DNA of 64,000 nt. Source: Rhodospirillaceae bacterium. Its GTDB lineage: Bacteria > Pseudomonadota > Alphaproteobacteria > Rhodospirillales > Casp-alpha2. Location: assembly GCA_016845145.1 (NCBI GenBank), contig JAERTE010000096.1:19300-83299 (forward strand), given 5' to 3'. Shown here piece after piece: positions 38,073 through 51,100 of this stretch (positions are counted from its first letter, which is position 1; each line of letters opens with the position of its first letter). Under the pieces are notes generated by a model. The model saw nothing but the letters and a program-made list of their open reading frames with translations, was not told the DNA's origin and did no database searches. A program made the position numbers and the translations under genes.

Positions 38073-39020
38073 ATGCATCCCGCATACTCAGTCATCTTCT
38101 TTACCGTCTCGTCAGGCATTGGCTATGGGCTGCTGGCGCTGATCGGTATTTTTGCGGCCACCGGTGGATTGCCGCTGGCCAAGGACCTGGGCCTCGTCGG
38201 GCTCGGTGTTGGTTTCGTGGCAGTTTCTGTCGGCCTGTTGTCGTCGACATTTCATCTTGGCCGACCCGAGCGCGCCTGGCGGGCGCTGACGCAGTGGAAG
38301 TCGTCGTGGTTGTCACGTGAAGGTGTTGCCGCCGTATTGACATTCCTGCCGGTTATTTTGCTCGCCTATACCTGGGTTTACCGTGGTGGTGCCGCCAAAA
38401 CCTTGGAAATTTGGGCCATGCTGACGGCTTTGGGGTCTTTTGGGACTGTCTATTGTACGGGCATGATTTACCGGTCTCTCAAGACTATCCACCAATGGCA
38501 CAATGCTTGGACGTTACCGAATTACTTGGCGCTCGGCCTCGCCGGCGGCTCGGTATGGTTGGCAGTCATCGTGGCGATGTTGGGCTATGACGCGCAACGT
38601 ATTGCCGCCGTTGCCGCTGTAACGCTGATGGCCGCGTGGCTTGGCAAGGTTGGATATTGGCGGTTCATCGATACCACCCGCCATCCGGTGACGCCGGAGA
38701 CAGCGACGGGGTTGGGCAGGTTTGGACAAGTCTCAAAATTCGAATCGCCGCATACTTCACCCAACGATCTGATGAAGGAAATGGGCTATCAGGTGGCCCG
38801 CAAACATGCAACGAAACTGCGCCGTTATGTACATGCGTTCTGTTTCGCCCTGCCGTTGGTATTGACGCTTGTGGGAGCTGCGATGTCGGGGGCCATGGCG
38901 TTGTTGGGGCTAATGCCGGCAGCGTTGCTCATGACCCTGGGATTGGTGATCGAGCGCTGGTTGTTTTTCGCCGAGGCCAATCATGTCGTCACGCTCTATT
39001 ACGGAGAAAAAACAGCATAA
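38073..39020 (+). CDS. soeC: SoeC-type DmsC-like membrane anchor
   Basis: A 315-residue protein with eight membrane helices of the DmsC/SoeC family, recognisable by SVIFFTVSSGIGYGLLALI, the GLLSSTFHLGRPERAWRAL loop with its conserved His, and WKSSWLSREGV. It anchors SoeAB to the inner membrane and passes electrons to the quinone pool. It starts 18 nt after soeB with GGAAAGGGG-rich upstream sequence. A stem-loop with a T-run begins 12 nt after the stop. Confidence 0.92.
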   Translation: MHPAYSVIFFTVSSGIGYGLLALIGIFAATGGLPLAKDLGLVGLGVGFVAVSVGLLSSTFHLGRPERAWRALTQWKSSWLSREGVAAVLTFLPVILLAYTWVYRGGAAKTLEIWAMLTALGSFGTVYCTGMIYRSLKTIHQWHNAWTLPNYLALGLAGGSVWLAVIVAMLGYDAQRIAAVAAVTLMAAWLGKVGYWRFIDTTRHPVTPETATGLGRFGQVSKFESPHTSPNDLMKEMGYQVARKHATKLRRYVHAFCFALPLVLTLVGAAMSGAMALLGLMPAALLMTLGLVIERWLFFAEANHVVTLYYGEKTA

Positions 39021-39031
39021 TAAGGGCAGCC

Positions 39032-39054
39032 CTGTGATCCTCATCACAGTTTTT
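39032..39054 (+). terminator. Rho-independent-like terminator of soeABC; alternatively a CRP/FNR-type site
   Basis: Arms CTGTGAT (39032-39038) and ATCACAG (39043-39049) enclose a CCTC loop and are followed by TTTTT. That fits a short terminator 12 nt past soeC. The same bases, TGTGAT-N4-ATCACA, match the CRP consensus TGTGA-N6-TCACA and lie about 60 bp before the predicted adhesin transcription start. Both readings are possible, even together. Confidence 0.5.
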
Positions 39055-39065
39055 GCCGGCTATGG

Positions 39066-39094
39066 TTGCTACAAAATCGGTGGACGCGTAGAGT
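39066..39094 (+). promoter_or_regulatory. Candidate sigma-70 promoter of the adhesin gene
   Basis: TTGCTA (39066-39071) and TAGAGT (39089-39094) are separated by 17 bp, each matching 4/6 of the consensus. The predicted start near 39101 leaves a leader of about 78 nt, which includes 6-bp arms GGACGC (39136-39141) and GCGTCC (39159-39164) next to the GAGG ribosome-binding site. Confidence 0.4.
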
Positions 39095-39178
39095 AGTCCT
39101 ATAGAAGAAAAACAACAAAGCACCCTATCTCCGTTGGACGCATATATGGCACGAGCTGGCGTCCCGTGAGGTAAAATT

Positions 39179-42100
39179 ATGGCCGACCTGACCCCCACCC
39201 CCGAAAGTGGCGATGAGCTGCTGTCGATTAATGCTGGCGACAGCGAGTCCCTGTCCCTTCCTGAAGGTTTTGATCTCACCTCTGCTGAGTTCGAGGCCAG
39301 TGGTGACGATTTGATCGTTACCGCGCCCGATGGCTCGCAAGTTGTGGTCGAGGACTACTACAGCCAGGACAATCCCCCCGAACTGACGTCTCCCGATAGC
39401 GCGCAACTGTCCGGTGAGATGATCGTTCAATTGGCTGAGGGCCCCGCCGGCGGCGACATATCCGCCGGCACGGACGGTGCCACGTCCGCGCCGGGTCTCC
39501 CAGAAGGCTCTCTTGCTGCCAACCCGACCGTGATCTCGGGCACCGACGGTGAACCCATCGGTAACGTCGAGAACATGTCAGGTGAGGTGTTTGCCGTTCG
39601 TGCCGACGGCACCAGAGTTGAGCTCAACGTGGGTGATCCGGTTTACCAGGGTGACATCCTCGAATCCGGCCCGGAAGGGTCCATCGGTGTGTTGTTGGCC
39701 GATGAAACGACATTCTCCATGGGCGAAGACGGCCGCATGGTGCTCGATGAAATGATTTACGATCCCTCTACCCAAGAAGGGTCTGTCTCCATGACCGCGT
39801 TGCAAGGCGTGTTTACGTTCGTGTCCGGTCAGGTCGCGAAAACCGACCCCGACGCCATGACGCTCGATACACCGGTAGCGACCATCGGTATCCGTGGTAC
39901 CCAGGTGGGTTTGGATATCTCCGACGGCGAAAACATGAACGTCGTGTTGATGGAAGAGGCTGATGGGTTCGTCGGCGAGGTTGTGGTCATGAACGATGCC
40001 GGCGCCCAGGTTTTGAACGGCGCCAACCAATCCACCGGTATTACCGGTTTCCAAGCGGCACCGACACCTATCACGCTGGTTACGGACGACGACATTATTA
40101 CGCGGTTCAGCGCAACCTTGCGTCACATTCCGAAGATTCACGGTAACCAGAACGATTTCGGTTTGCAGAACGATGCGCCGGAAGGTGAGTTTTTGGACCA
40201 AGAGATCGAGGATCTGGATGCTGACGCGGCAGCTGGTGAACTCGATGGTGAAGATCTGGAGAATTTTGAAACCGCGGCTGGTGAAGAAGAACCGGAGTCC
40301 AGTGATCTTATCAATGTTGCCGGTGAAATCGGGATGTTTAATATCTTGAAAGGGATCATTGGCGGCGTGCCAATAACCGAAGCCCCGATTATTGATGTTA
40401 CTGAGGCTCCGGTAACCGAGGCGCCTATCACGGTCACAGAAGAACCTCAACTCGTTGCACCTGCCGGTGCTCAATATATTTCAGGCCCTGGCGGGGAGCC
40501 TATGCTCGTGCCGGCAGAAATCACCAATGCCTCATTCAATGTAGCAACAGGTATGGTGCAAGGCACGGTGCCTGGTGATTTCGATCTCACCGATAGCGAC
40601 TATGCCGATCTGTCCTACAACTTGACCGGCAGTGACGGCTCCAATTTCATTCATACAGGGTCCGGCGACGATATCGTTGATGGGACCGGCGGCGACGATG
40701 TCATATTCGGTGGTACGGGCAATGATACACTTTCCGGCGGCGCGGGCGCCGATACGCTTGCCGGTGGTGAGGGCGATGATGTTGTTGACGGTGGCGAGGG
40801 CGATGATCTGGTCCTGGGCGGCGATATCGAAGAAGGTACGACTGTCAACGTCTCGGATGACGGCGAAGTCACCCTGACGGTCACGACGACCGATGAAGAC
40901 GGCGAAACGGTAACGGTTACCACGGCAGCCGATGACGAGGTCATTGGCGCTGGTAACGATACTTTGTCCGGTGGCGAAGGCGCCGATGTCGTTATCGGCG
41001 GTGCCGGTGAAGACGTGATCGACGGCGGCGAAGGCGAGGATGTTTTGGTTGCCGGTATCGGTGACGATGTGGTCACCGGTGGTGCGGGCGATGACGTTGC
41101 ATTTGGCGGCGCTGGTAATGATTTCATCGAAGGCGGCGATGGTTCCGATGTGCTCGATGGTGGTGCCGGCGATGACATCATGGTTGGTGGTGAGTTCGGA
41201 GAAGGCGCGACCAGTGTGCGCGTTACCGATGACGGCACGGTCATGGTCACCGACGAAAACGGCGTTGAGACAGAGCTTGGCGACGACGAAACTGTCGGTG
41301 CGAACCCGGCGGTGCCGCATGACGATGTCATGGACGGCGGCGCGGGCGACGATATCGTCATTGGCGGCTTGGGCCACGATGTTCTGCAAGGCGGCGATGG
41401 CAACGATATCGTTGTCGGCGGCGCAGGTGACGATACCATTGAAGGCGGCGCGGGCGATGACGTTGCGTTTGGCGGTACTGGTGATGATGTCTTTGTCGGT
41501 GGTGCGGGCAGCGATACCATTGAGGGCGGCGAGGGCACGGATACGCTGACCTACGCCGACGCTGAAGCCGGTTTCAATATCGTTATCAACATGAAAGATG
41601 GCCAAGCCTATGACGCCGCGGATTCCGTCGGCCCGTGGGTCGACCTTGATACATTTAGCGGTATTGAGCATGTGATTGGCGGTGCCGGCGATGACACCCT
41701 GATTGGCAGCGATGGCAACGACACCTTGGAAGGCGGCGCTGGTGACGATTATGTTGAAGGCGGGTATGGCGATGACGTGCTCATCGGCGGTGCCGGCAAC
41801 AACGTTCTTGTTGGTGGTTACGGCGATGACATCGCGCGCTTTGATGGCGCCCTTGCCGACTATGAAATTGTGCCGGTTGATGATGGTTTTGCCGTCATCA
41901 ATAGCGCTACAGGCGAAAGAAGCGTCCTGCAAAGTATCGAGCAGCTTGATTTCACCACCGGCGGCATCACGCAGAACATGTCCGTTGTTGAGATGCCGGC
42001 CGTAGAAGATCAGCCGTTTGAGATGAATTTGCTGGACGTCATTGGCCAATCCGATGGTTCCGGTAACTTGGCGCTTCCAGACGGCACGGAAACCATTTCC

Positions 42101-45100
42101 ATTGATGGCTACCCGGCTGGAACGACATTGGAGATTGATGGTCAAACGATATCCGCCAACGACGATGGCACGTTTGAACTCGGATCCAATCAAATGTCCG
42201 GCATTGTCGTGCACTTGCCCGAAGATTATGGCGAGGAATTGATCGTCAATGTACAGGCTTTGAATGCGAGCGGTGAGCCCGTTGGGCAAGCGTTGATCAA
42301 TCTTGACCTCGAAGCCGTTGCTGATATGGCGCACATTGAGGCAGTCGACGTTGCCGGTGGCGAGGATATCCCCATTGGTCTCAACATGGACGCCGCCTTG
42401 ATGGATATGGATGGCTCCGAGACCCTGAGCATCACGCTTTCCGGCGTGCCGTTCGGCGCACACGTGGTTGATGAAAACGGCAATCTGGCGGAAGGCCAGG
42501 GCTTTGCCGTGCTGACCTCTACCTACACGGCCACCGATAGTGCCGGTAATGAGATCAGTGTGCCGGTCTCTATCGAACAAGATCCAAATGACGGCACGTT
42601 TACGATGGACAGCGCTGAACTTGGCTTGTCACCAGAGCAGATGAGCGAATTGGTCGCCAACATGACCCTGACGCCGGCGCTGCACCACGATGAAGATTTC
42701 ACCGTGACCGTCGAGGCGACCGTGACGGACTCCAATGGCGATACGGAAACGATGTTCACCACCGCCAGCGGCGGAGATCCTGTCGATCACTTGAATTTCG
42801 ACGTCGAGGTTTATGACCGTGCCGACGCACCGGTTATGGAAATGCAGGATGCGGCCGGGTTTGAGGACAGTGTCATCAATCTCGACGTGTCCGCTATGAG
42901 CGTTGACCCGTCCGAGACCTTATCGATCACGGTTTCGGGTATTCCCGATGGCGCTAAGTTCTTTGTTGAATTCGCACCCGCGGGCGGCGACCCGATCATG
43001 GTGCAATTGCCAGTCGATGATTCCGGTAGTGTGTCTATCCCTTCCGGCTTTGTCGGCGCCAATATGGCGGTACAGCCTCCGCCAGACTCTAATGTCGATT
43101 TCGACCTGACAGTTACCGCGACCGCCTATGAGCCAGACGCTACGGAAGTCGGCCCCGACGGCGAGTTGCTCTATGAATACGCCACCACCGAAGGTGTGCT
43201 GCATGTAGACGTGCTTGGTGTTGCTGACGCGATTCCGCTTGAAGTGAGTTCTCCTGGCGGTGACGAAGATACGGCCATTCCGCTCGATATCTTCACCGAA
43301 CTGTCGGATACGGATGGTTCGGAAAGCATTTCCATCACCATTGAGGGTGTGCCCACGGGCGCAACGCTGTCTAACGGTACTGATAATGGTGATGGCACTT
43401 GGACTCTGACCACGGATCAACTGGACGGCCTGACCATCACGCCACCCGAGAACTTCGAGGGCCAGATCGATCTTGATGTCACGTCTACGACCACCGACGT
43501 CGAAGCCGATGGCGAGCCCGTGCATGGCGATGAAACCGCCGACATGGCGACCTTCTCAATTTCCAAATCGGTCACCATCGAGGTTGATTCCCGCGCCGAT
43601 GCGCCGACCCTGACGGTCACCGACACGACCGGCTATGAAGATGAACCGATTGTTCTGGATATCACGTCGGCGCTGACGGATACCGATGGTTCCGAGACAC
43701 TTTCGATCACAATTTCCGATATCCCGGACGGAGCGGTTCTTTCGGCGGGTACGGTTAACCCGGATGGCTCCGTGACATTGCTCGCTGATCAGCTGGATGG
43801 CTTGACGATCACGCCGCCGCACGATTCCAATGTCGATTTCTCCCTCACAGTTACGGCTGAATCGCTCGATATTGCTTCCGGCGAGATCGCGCCCACCGAG
43901 GCGAGCCTGGATGTGACAGTGCTCGGTGTTGCCGATGACATCACGCTTGATGCCAGCGGCACGGATGGCAACGCGGGCTTTGAAATCCCGCTCGATATCT
44001 CGACCGGCATTACCGATACGGACGGCTCCGAGACTGTATCTATCACCATCGATGGCGCGCCAGCAGGCACGGTTTTCTCCGCTGGTCAGCCGAACGATGA
44101 CGGTAGCTGGACCTTCACGGAAGCCGAGCTTTCCGGCCTGACGGTTACACCGCCGGCCGGGTACGACGGTGAACTCACCTTAGACGTTGTGGCGACCACC
44201 ACTGACGTCGAACCGACGGGCGAGGGTGACCATACCGATAGCAATTCGGTCTCTGGCACCATTACGTTCGAAGTGGATGGTGAGTCCGAACCGCCGACGC
44301 TCGACCTTTCCGACAGCATGGGCCTGGAAGACACACCTATTGATCTCGACGTGCAGGCCGCGCTGACAGACACGGATGGCTCCGAGGTTTTGTCAGTCAC
44401 GGTTTCTGGCGTGCCGGATGGCGCGCTGTTGAGCGCCGGTGAAGATTTGGGCGATGGCTCTTGGTTGTTGACGCCTGATCAGTTGGCCGGCTTGCAAGTG
44501 ACGCCGCCTGCCGATTCGAACGAAGACTTCACTCTGACGGTCACCGCGACGGCAAGCACCATCGCAGGCCCGGGCAGTGAAGAGATTGTCGATACCGCCG
44601 ATACGGTTGGATACATAGATGTTGATGTTGTCGGCGTGGCGGATACGCCGAACCTGGCGACGGAAACAGCGACTGGCGACGAAGACACAGAGATTCCATT
44701 GAACATCGATTCCAGCCTGATGGATGTCGATCAGTCCGAGACACTTTCGATCACCATCACCGGCGTTCCGGATGGTGCGTCCTTGAACACCGGTGTCCAC
44801 GACACGGAAGCTGGCACCTGGACCTTGACGCCTGATCAGTTGGCCGGTTTGACCATCACGCCGCCGCTTGGTTCCACTGAAGATTTTGAGCTGACGGTAA
44901 CCGCGACGACAACCGAGAATGATGCGGGTACGGCATTCGATGCTGACGGTAACGACGTGGGGATCACATCCATTGAGATGCCGTTGCAAGTGAATGTGCT
45001 TGATGTTGCCGACCAACCGACCTTGGTGCTGCGTGACAACATTGGGTATGAGGATTTCGAAATTCCGGTGCCGGTGCATGCCGCTTTGACCGACGATTCC

Positions 45101-48100
45101 GAAGTGTTGAGCGTAACCATTTCCGGCGTGCCGGAAGGCGCGACCCTGAGTGCGGGCACCTATGATGCCCAAACCGACAGCTGGTCAATAGATCCGTCCG
45201 ATCTGGAAGGCTTGACGGTGACACCGCCTGCCGATTCTAACGAAGATTTCACCCTGACGGTCACCGCGACTTCGACTTCCGAGGACGGTGACGTAGCTGA
45301 AACCACGGGTACGGTGGATATCGACGTTATCGGCGTTGCCGATCGGCCTGACCTGGAAACCCAGGATGCCGCCGGTGAAGACGGTGTGCCGATTGCACTC
45401 GATATCACTTCCGGCCTGACGGATACCGATGGCTCCGAGACCCTGTCCATTGATATCTCCAACGTGCCGGACGGCGCCGTTATGGCCGCTGGGGGCGTTG
45501 AGCTGACGCCAAATGCCGATGGCGTTTATACGTTGACCCCCGATCAGCTGAGTTCTGTCACCGTGACCGCGCCGCCTGACAGCGATGGCGATTTCACGCT
45601 GCACGTGGTCGCACGCGCCACCGAGGACGACGGCGATGTCGCTATCAATTCCGGCGTCATCAACGTGACGGTGGATATCGATACGGCTGAGCCGCCGGTT
45701 CTGGTGTTGAACGACGTACAAGGCGTTGAAGACAACAACATTCCGCTCGATATCACGGCTGCGATCGCATCTGATGACGATGTTTTGAGTCTGACCATCT
45801 CCGGCGTGCCGGAAGGCGCCAGCTTGAGTGCCGGTACCGACAATGGTGACGGTAGCTGGACACTGACACCCGACCAACTTGATGGTTTGAGCGTTGCTCC
45901 GCCTGAAGATTCGAATCTCAATTTCGACCTCACCGTAACCGCCACTGCCGTAGACGGTGACGACACCGCCACGTCTACCGGCACCTTTACCGTCGATGTG
46001 CTGGGCGATGCCGATGCGCCGACGTTGCAGACGTCGGATGCCAGTGGCGACGAAGGGCAAGCAATTGCGCTGGATATCTCTTCTGGCCTGACCGATACGG
46101 ACGGTTCCGAATCGCTGTCGATCAACATTTCCGGGTTGCCGCAAGGTGCCACGTTAAATGCTGGCACCATCAATCCGGATGGCTCCGTGACGCTGTCGCC
46201 GGACGAGCTGGCCGGCCTTGAGCTGACGCCGCCGGCCGGTTTCGACGATGATTTCTCGCTCACGGTCACAGCCACGGCGACCGATGTTGAACCCGACGGC
46301 GAAGCGCCACACACGGATACGGCCGCGGTGGTCGGCACCATTGATGTGGATATGTCGGCCAATGCCGAACCGCCGGTGTTGGTGCTGAACGATGTGACCG
46401 GTGATGAAGACAGCGCTATTCCGCTTGATATCAACGCCGCCGTCACCGACGCGGACGATGTGTTGAGCATCACCATCTCCGGTATTCCGGACGGCGCAGT
46501 GGTGTCTGCAGGTACGGTCAACCAAGACGGTTCCGTAACGCTGACCCCCGATCAGTTGGACGGCTTGACGATCACGCCACCAGCCGATTCGAACGTCGAT
46601 TTCGACCTTACGGTCACGGCTACGGCGCAGGATGGCGACGACATCGCCGAAACCACCGGCACGCTCAGTGTCGATGTGCTGGGTGTCGCCGATGATCCGA
46701 CGTTGGCGACCCAGGATGTTGCCGGTACTGAAGATACGAGCATTCCGCTGACGATCACTACCGGACTTACGGATACCGATGGTTCCGAAAGCCTGTCGAT
46801 CACCATCTCCGGCCTGCCTGAAGGCGCGAGCCTGAACGCGGGTGTTGTCAATGACGACGGTTCCGTGACCTTGACGCCTGATCAATTGGCCGGCTTGACC
46901 TTAACGCCGCCAGCCGATTCCGATGTTGATTTCGCGCTGACGGTGACCGCCACCTCGACCGATGTCGAGCCCGTGGGCGAAGGTCCGCATACCGATACGG
47001 CCTCGGTTGTTGGCACGATCAACGTCGATTTGTCACCCGATGCCGATGCGCCGACGCTCGATCTGACGGCGGCAGTGGGCCTCGAAGACAATGCCATTCC
47101 GCTCGATATCGGTGCGGCCCTGACGGATACGGATGGCTCCGAGACACTCTCGATTACCATCTCCGATATTCCCGAAGGCGTGGTTTTGTCCGCCGGTACG
47201 GTGAACCAGGACGGTTCCGTTACGCTGACGCCGGAACAATTGACCGGCCTGACCGCGACACCGCCGCTGCATTCGGACGAAGACTTCTCGTTGACAGTGA
47301 CGGCGATGTCGCAAGATGGCGACGATACGGCTGCGACCAGTGGTACGCTCGACGTGACGGTGGGTGCGGTTGCCGATGCGCCGACCGTGAGTGCCGCCGA
47401 TGGCGATGGCGATGTTGGGCAGACCATTCCGCTCGATATTTCCAGTGCGCTGGTGGATACAGACGGCTCCGAAGCGCTGTCGATTACCATTTCCGAGGTG
47501 CCGGACGGTGCCGTCATTAATGGTGGTGAGCAGGTGGATGACGGCACGTGGTTGCTCGACGCCGGTGATCTGGCCAATCTGACCATCACGCTGCCGGCTG
47601 GCGCCAGCGACGACTTCGATCTTTCGGTTAGCGCGACGGCCACCGAGGCCGACGGCGGCGATCAGGCATCGACGGCAGTCACGACGTCTATCAACGTGGA
47701 CCCGAACGCCGTAGATGATACCGGTGAAGTTAATGCCGGCCAGACGGTGGACGGTAATGTGCTGACGAATGATACCGGCACCATCGAGGGCGCCAACAGC
47801 GTTACCGATGTTACCTTCGGCAACACGACCAAGAGCTTCGACAACCCCGACGACGTCATGTCCGACGACAACGGCGATTATCTGATGATCGAGGGCGATC
47901 ATGGTTCGCTGAAGATGTACGGCGACGGCACCTACGAATATGCCGCCGACGATGGCGGCGCGGGTGGCAGCGGCGAGGCCGGCCTTGAAGGCACGGGTAC
48001 GCCGGCCGAAGTCGAGGCGGCATGGGAAGGTGTTGAAACCTTCGCGTTCGATTTCGGCACGCCGATCTTGAACGGCGACGGGCAGTTCGACCCGTCCTTG

Positions 48101-51100
48101 GCTGACGATACCGTTACCTTTACGTCGCGCGGCTTGGGCGTTGCGGGCACGCAGAACGGCATGCCGGCGGGCGACCAGATCAATCATGATGAAACGACTG
48201 GTGAGTCCGAGGCTCTGGGTATCAACCTGGGCTCCGAGGCGAGCAGTGCGTCCGTGCAGTTGTCCAACATGTACTTGACAGAGGACGGTGGCGAACAAGG
48301 CACGTGGCAGGCTTTCGATGCGGACGGCAACTTGGTTGGTTCCGGCCCGATTGATGCCACTACGGTCGATTACGACGGCTCCAACAACGTCGGTACGTTG
48401 AATATCGACCTGCCGGGTGAGGAAGCTTTCCAGTACGTCGTGTTTACGGCGACGGATACGGCCAACGACTCCAACCCGAACGACTCAAGCGACTTCTTCG
48501 TGCGTTCCGTTGAGTTCGAAACCGATGGGCCGAATGTCGGTGACGATGCGTTTACCTACACCATGAGCGATGCCGACGGTGATACGGCGCAAGCCAACCT
48601 GACCTTGACGGTTGAGAATGGCGACGTTACCGCCGAAGAACCGGTGTTGATGGTTGATGACGCCACAGGATACGAAGACACAGGCATTGATCTCGATATC
48701 GCGGCGGCACTGACCGATACGGATGGGTCAGAGACTCTGTCGATCACCGTCTCTGATATCCCCGATGGTGCGGTCCTGAGCGCCGGTATTGTCAATGATG
48801 ACGGTTCCGTCACCCTGACGCCGGATCAACTGGACGGCCTGAGCATTACACCGCCTGCGGACTCGAATGTCGATTTTGATCTGACGATTGCCGCGACCTC
48901 TGTTGAGAGCGCTTCTGGTGACACGTCGACGGTTACGGCAAACCTGCCGGTTGATGTCGTTGGTGTGGCTGATGCACCGCCGCTCGAGGTTGAGTTGGGC
49001 GAGGGTACACCGGTAGGTGGCGATATGCCGGACTTCCCGCCGTTCGACCATGCTGTTTCCAATATCGTCCTCTATGTGGCCGACGAAAATGGCGACATCT
49101 CCAAGGTCAAGATTGACGACTTCTCCGGTGGCGAAGACGCTGTCCATGACGTCAACGATCTCGATCTAGCTGGTTTTGTTGCCGACAACTATCCGGGTAG
49201 CGAACTCGTTGCCATGACAGTGAAGGCCGGCGACAACCATCCGGACGGTTATGGCCCGGGCGAAGGTGAGTTACTGATCGTTGCAAGTGGCACGACCGAA
49301 GGTGATCTTCCGGTCGCGGATCATGCTGATGTCACCTTTACCTATAATGATGTCTCCGACGCCTTGGCCGGCGGTGAAGGTAATATCGTCGGGACAGAGT
49401 ATCCGCTCGATATTTCGACCAATCTTGTCGATACCGACGGTTCCGAGACCCTTTCGATCCAGGTTTCTGGGCTTCCCGATGGCGTGACGCTTTCAGCAGG
49501 CACGCAAAACGACGATGGTTCGTGGTCGGTTCCCGAAGGTGATTTGAGCGGCTTGACGATGTTTGTTCCCGCCGATGAAGAAAGCGCCTTCGATGTGACC
49601 GTGACGTCAACGACGACCGAAGACGATGGCGATACGGCAAGTGTCTCGGCTGGTGTGACGGTGCAGGCCGGCGACGTCACCGCGGAAGCGCCTGAGCTCG
49701 AAGTTGAGGCTGCGCAAGGTGACGAGGATACGGCGATTGCGCTGGATATCGCTTCGGCTCTGACCGACACGGACGGTTCCGAGAGCTTGTCGATCACCAT
49801 CTCTGATATCCCCGATGGTGCGGTGCTGAGTGCCGGTACGCTCAACGATGACGGTTCCGTCACCCTGACGCCGGATCAATTGGACGGTCTGACGGTGACG
49901 CCGGCAGCGGACTCCAATGTGGACTTCGACCTGACGGTAACCGCCACCTCCACGGAAAGCGCCAGTGGCGATACGGCGACGACGTCTGCGACGCTGAGCG
50001 TCGATGTGGTTGGTGTCGCCGATACCCCGGGCGCGACCGCGCAAGACGACAGCGGTGCGGAGGATCAGTGGATACAACTGAATCTCGATAGCCAGATGTC
50101 GCAAGACACCGATGGTTCCGAGACTCTGTCGATCACAATCAGTGGTGTGCCGGAAGGCGCGATCCTGAACCCGGCGACTGAGGTGGGTAATGGCGTGTGG
50201 ACGGCGACGGCGGACGAACTGCCGAGTGTCTGCATCCTGCCGCCGGCTGACTTCTCCGGTGATATTCCGCTGACGCTGAGCGTGACGACCACGGAAGACG
50301 ATGGCGACAGTGCCACCGTGACCGAGGGCTTCACGGTAAGTGTTGAAGCGGTTGCCGATACGCCTGATCTCGAGCTCAACAACGCGCAAGGGCTTGAAGA
50401 CAATGCCGTGGCGCTTGATCTGAGTGCGGCGTTGACCGATACGGACGGTTCCGAGAGCCTGTCGATCACGGTTTCCGACATTCCGGAAGGCGTGACGTTG
50501 TCGGCTGGCGTGCTCAATGACGACGGCTCCGTGACTTTGACCTCCGACGAATTGGATGGTCTCAGCCTGACGGCGCCCGAGCACTCCAACGTCGATTTCG
50601 CATTGACCGTGACGGCCACGGCGACGGACGGCGACGACACCGCGACGACCACCGGTACTGTGCAGGTGGATATGGTCGGTGTTGCCGATGCGCCGACGCT
50701 GGACGCGAGCTTGGGTGATGGCACCCCGGTTGGCGGTGAAGGCGAAGACGTAACTATCGATTCGAACAACGTCACGAGCGCGGAAAACGGCTTTACCGTC
50801 ACGGCGCGTTCGATCGATGACAATGGAGAATGGAACGAACCTACCGCCGATGACATCAGCTTGCGGTCGAGCTATCCGCAAGGCTTCGGCGTCAGCGGCA
50901 GCGCATCCGGCGCGGATAGCGAGCTCGGTTATGATAGTGAGCATGAAATTTCCGAGCAGATGATCGTCAGCTTCGATGACGAAGTGTCGTCGGCCGATGT
51001 CGCCTTTGCCTGGAAGCATGGCGGCGAAGACGCCACGATTGAGTTCTATCGTGATGGCGTAAAGGTCGGCGAGACGACGGTCGTTGGCGGCAGCGATGGA

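Noticed and set aside
39055..39178. c-di-GMP (GEMM) riboswitch in the adhesin leader
   Set aside because: The leader is short and does not show the conserved GEMM helices or tetraloop receptor; GGACGC/GCGTCC is only a simple 6-bp stem.
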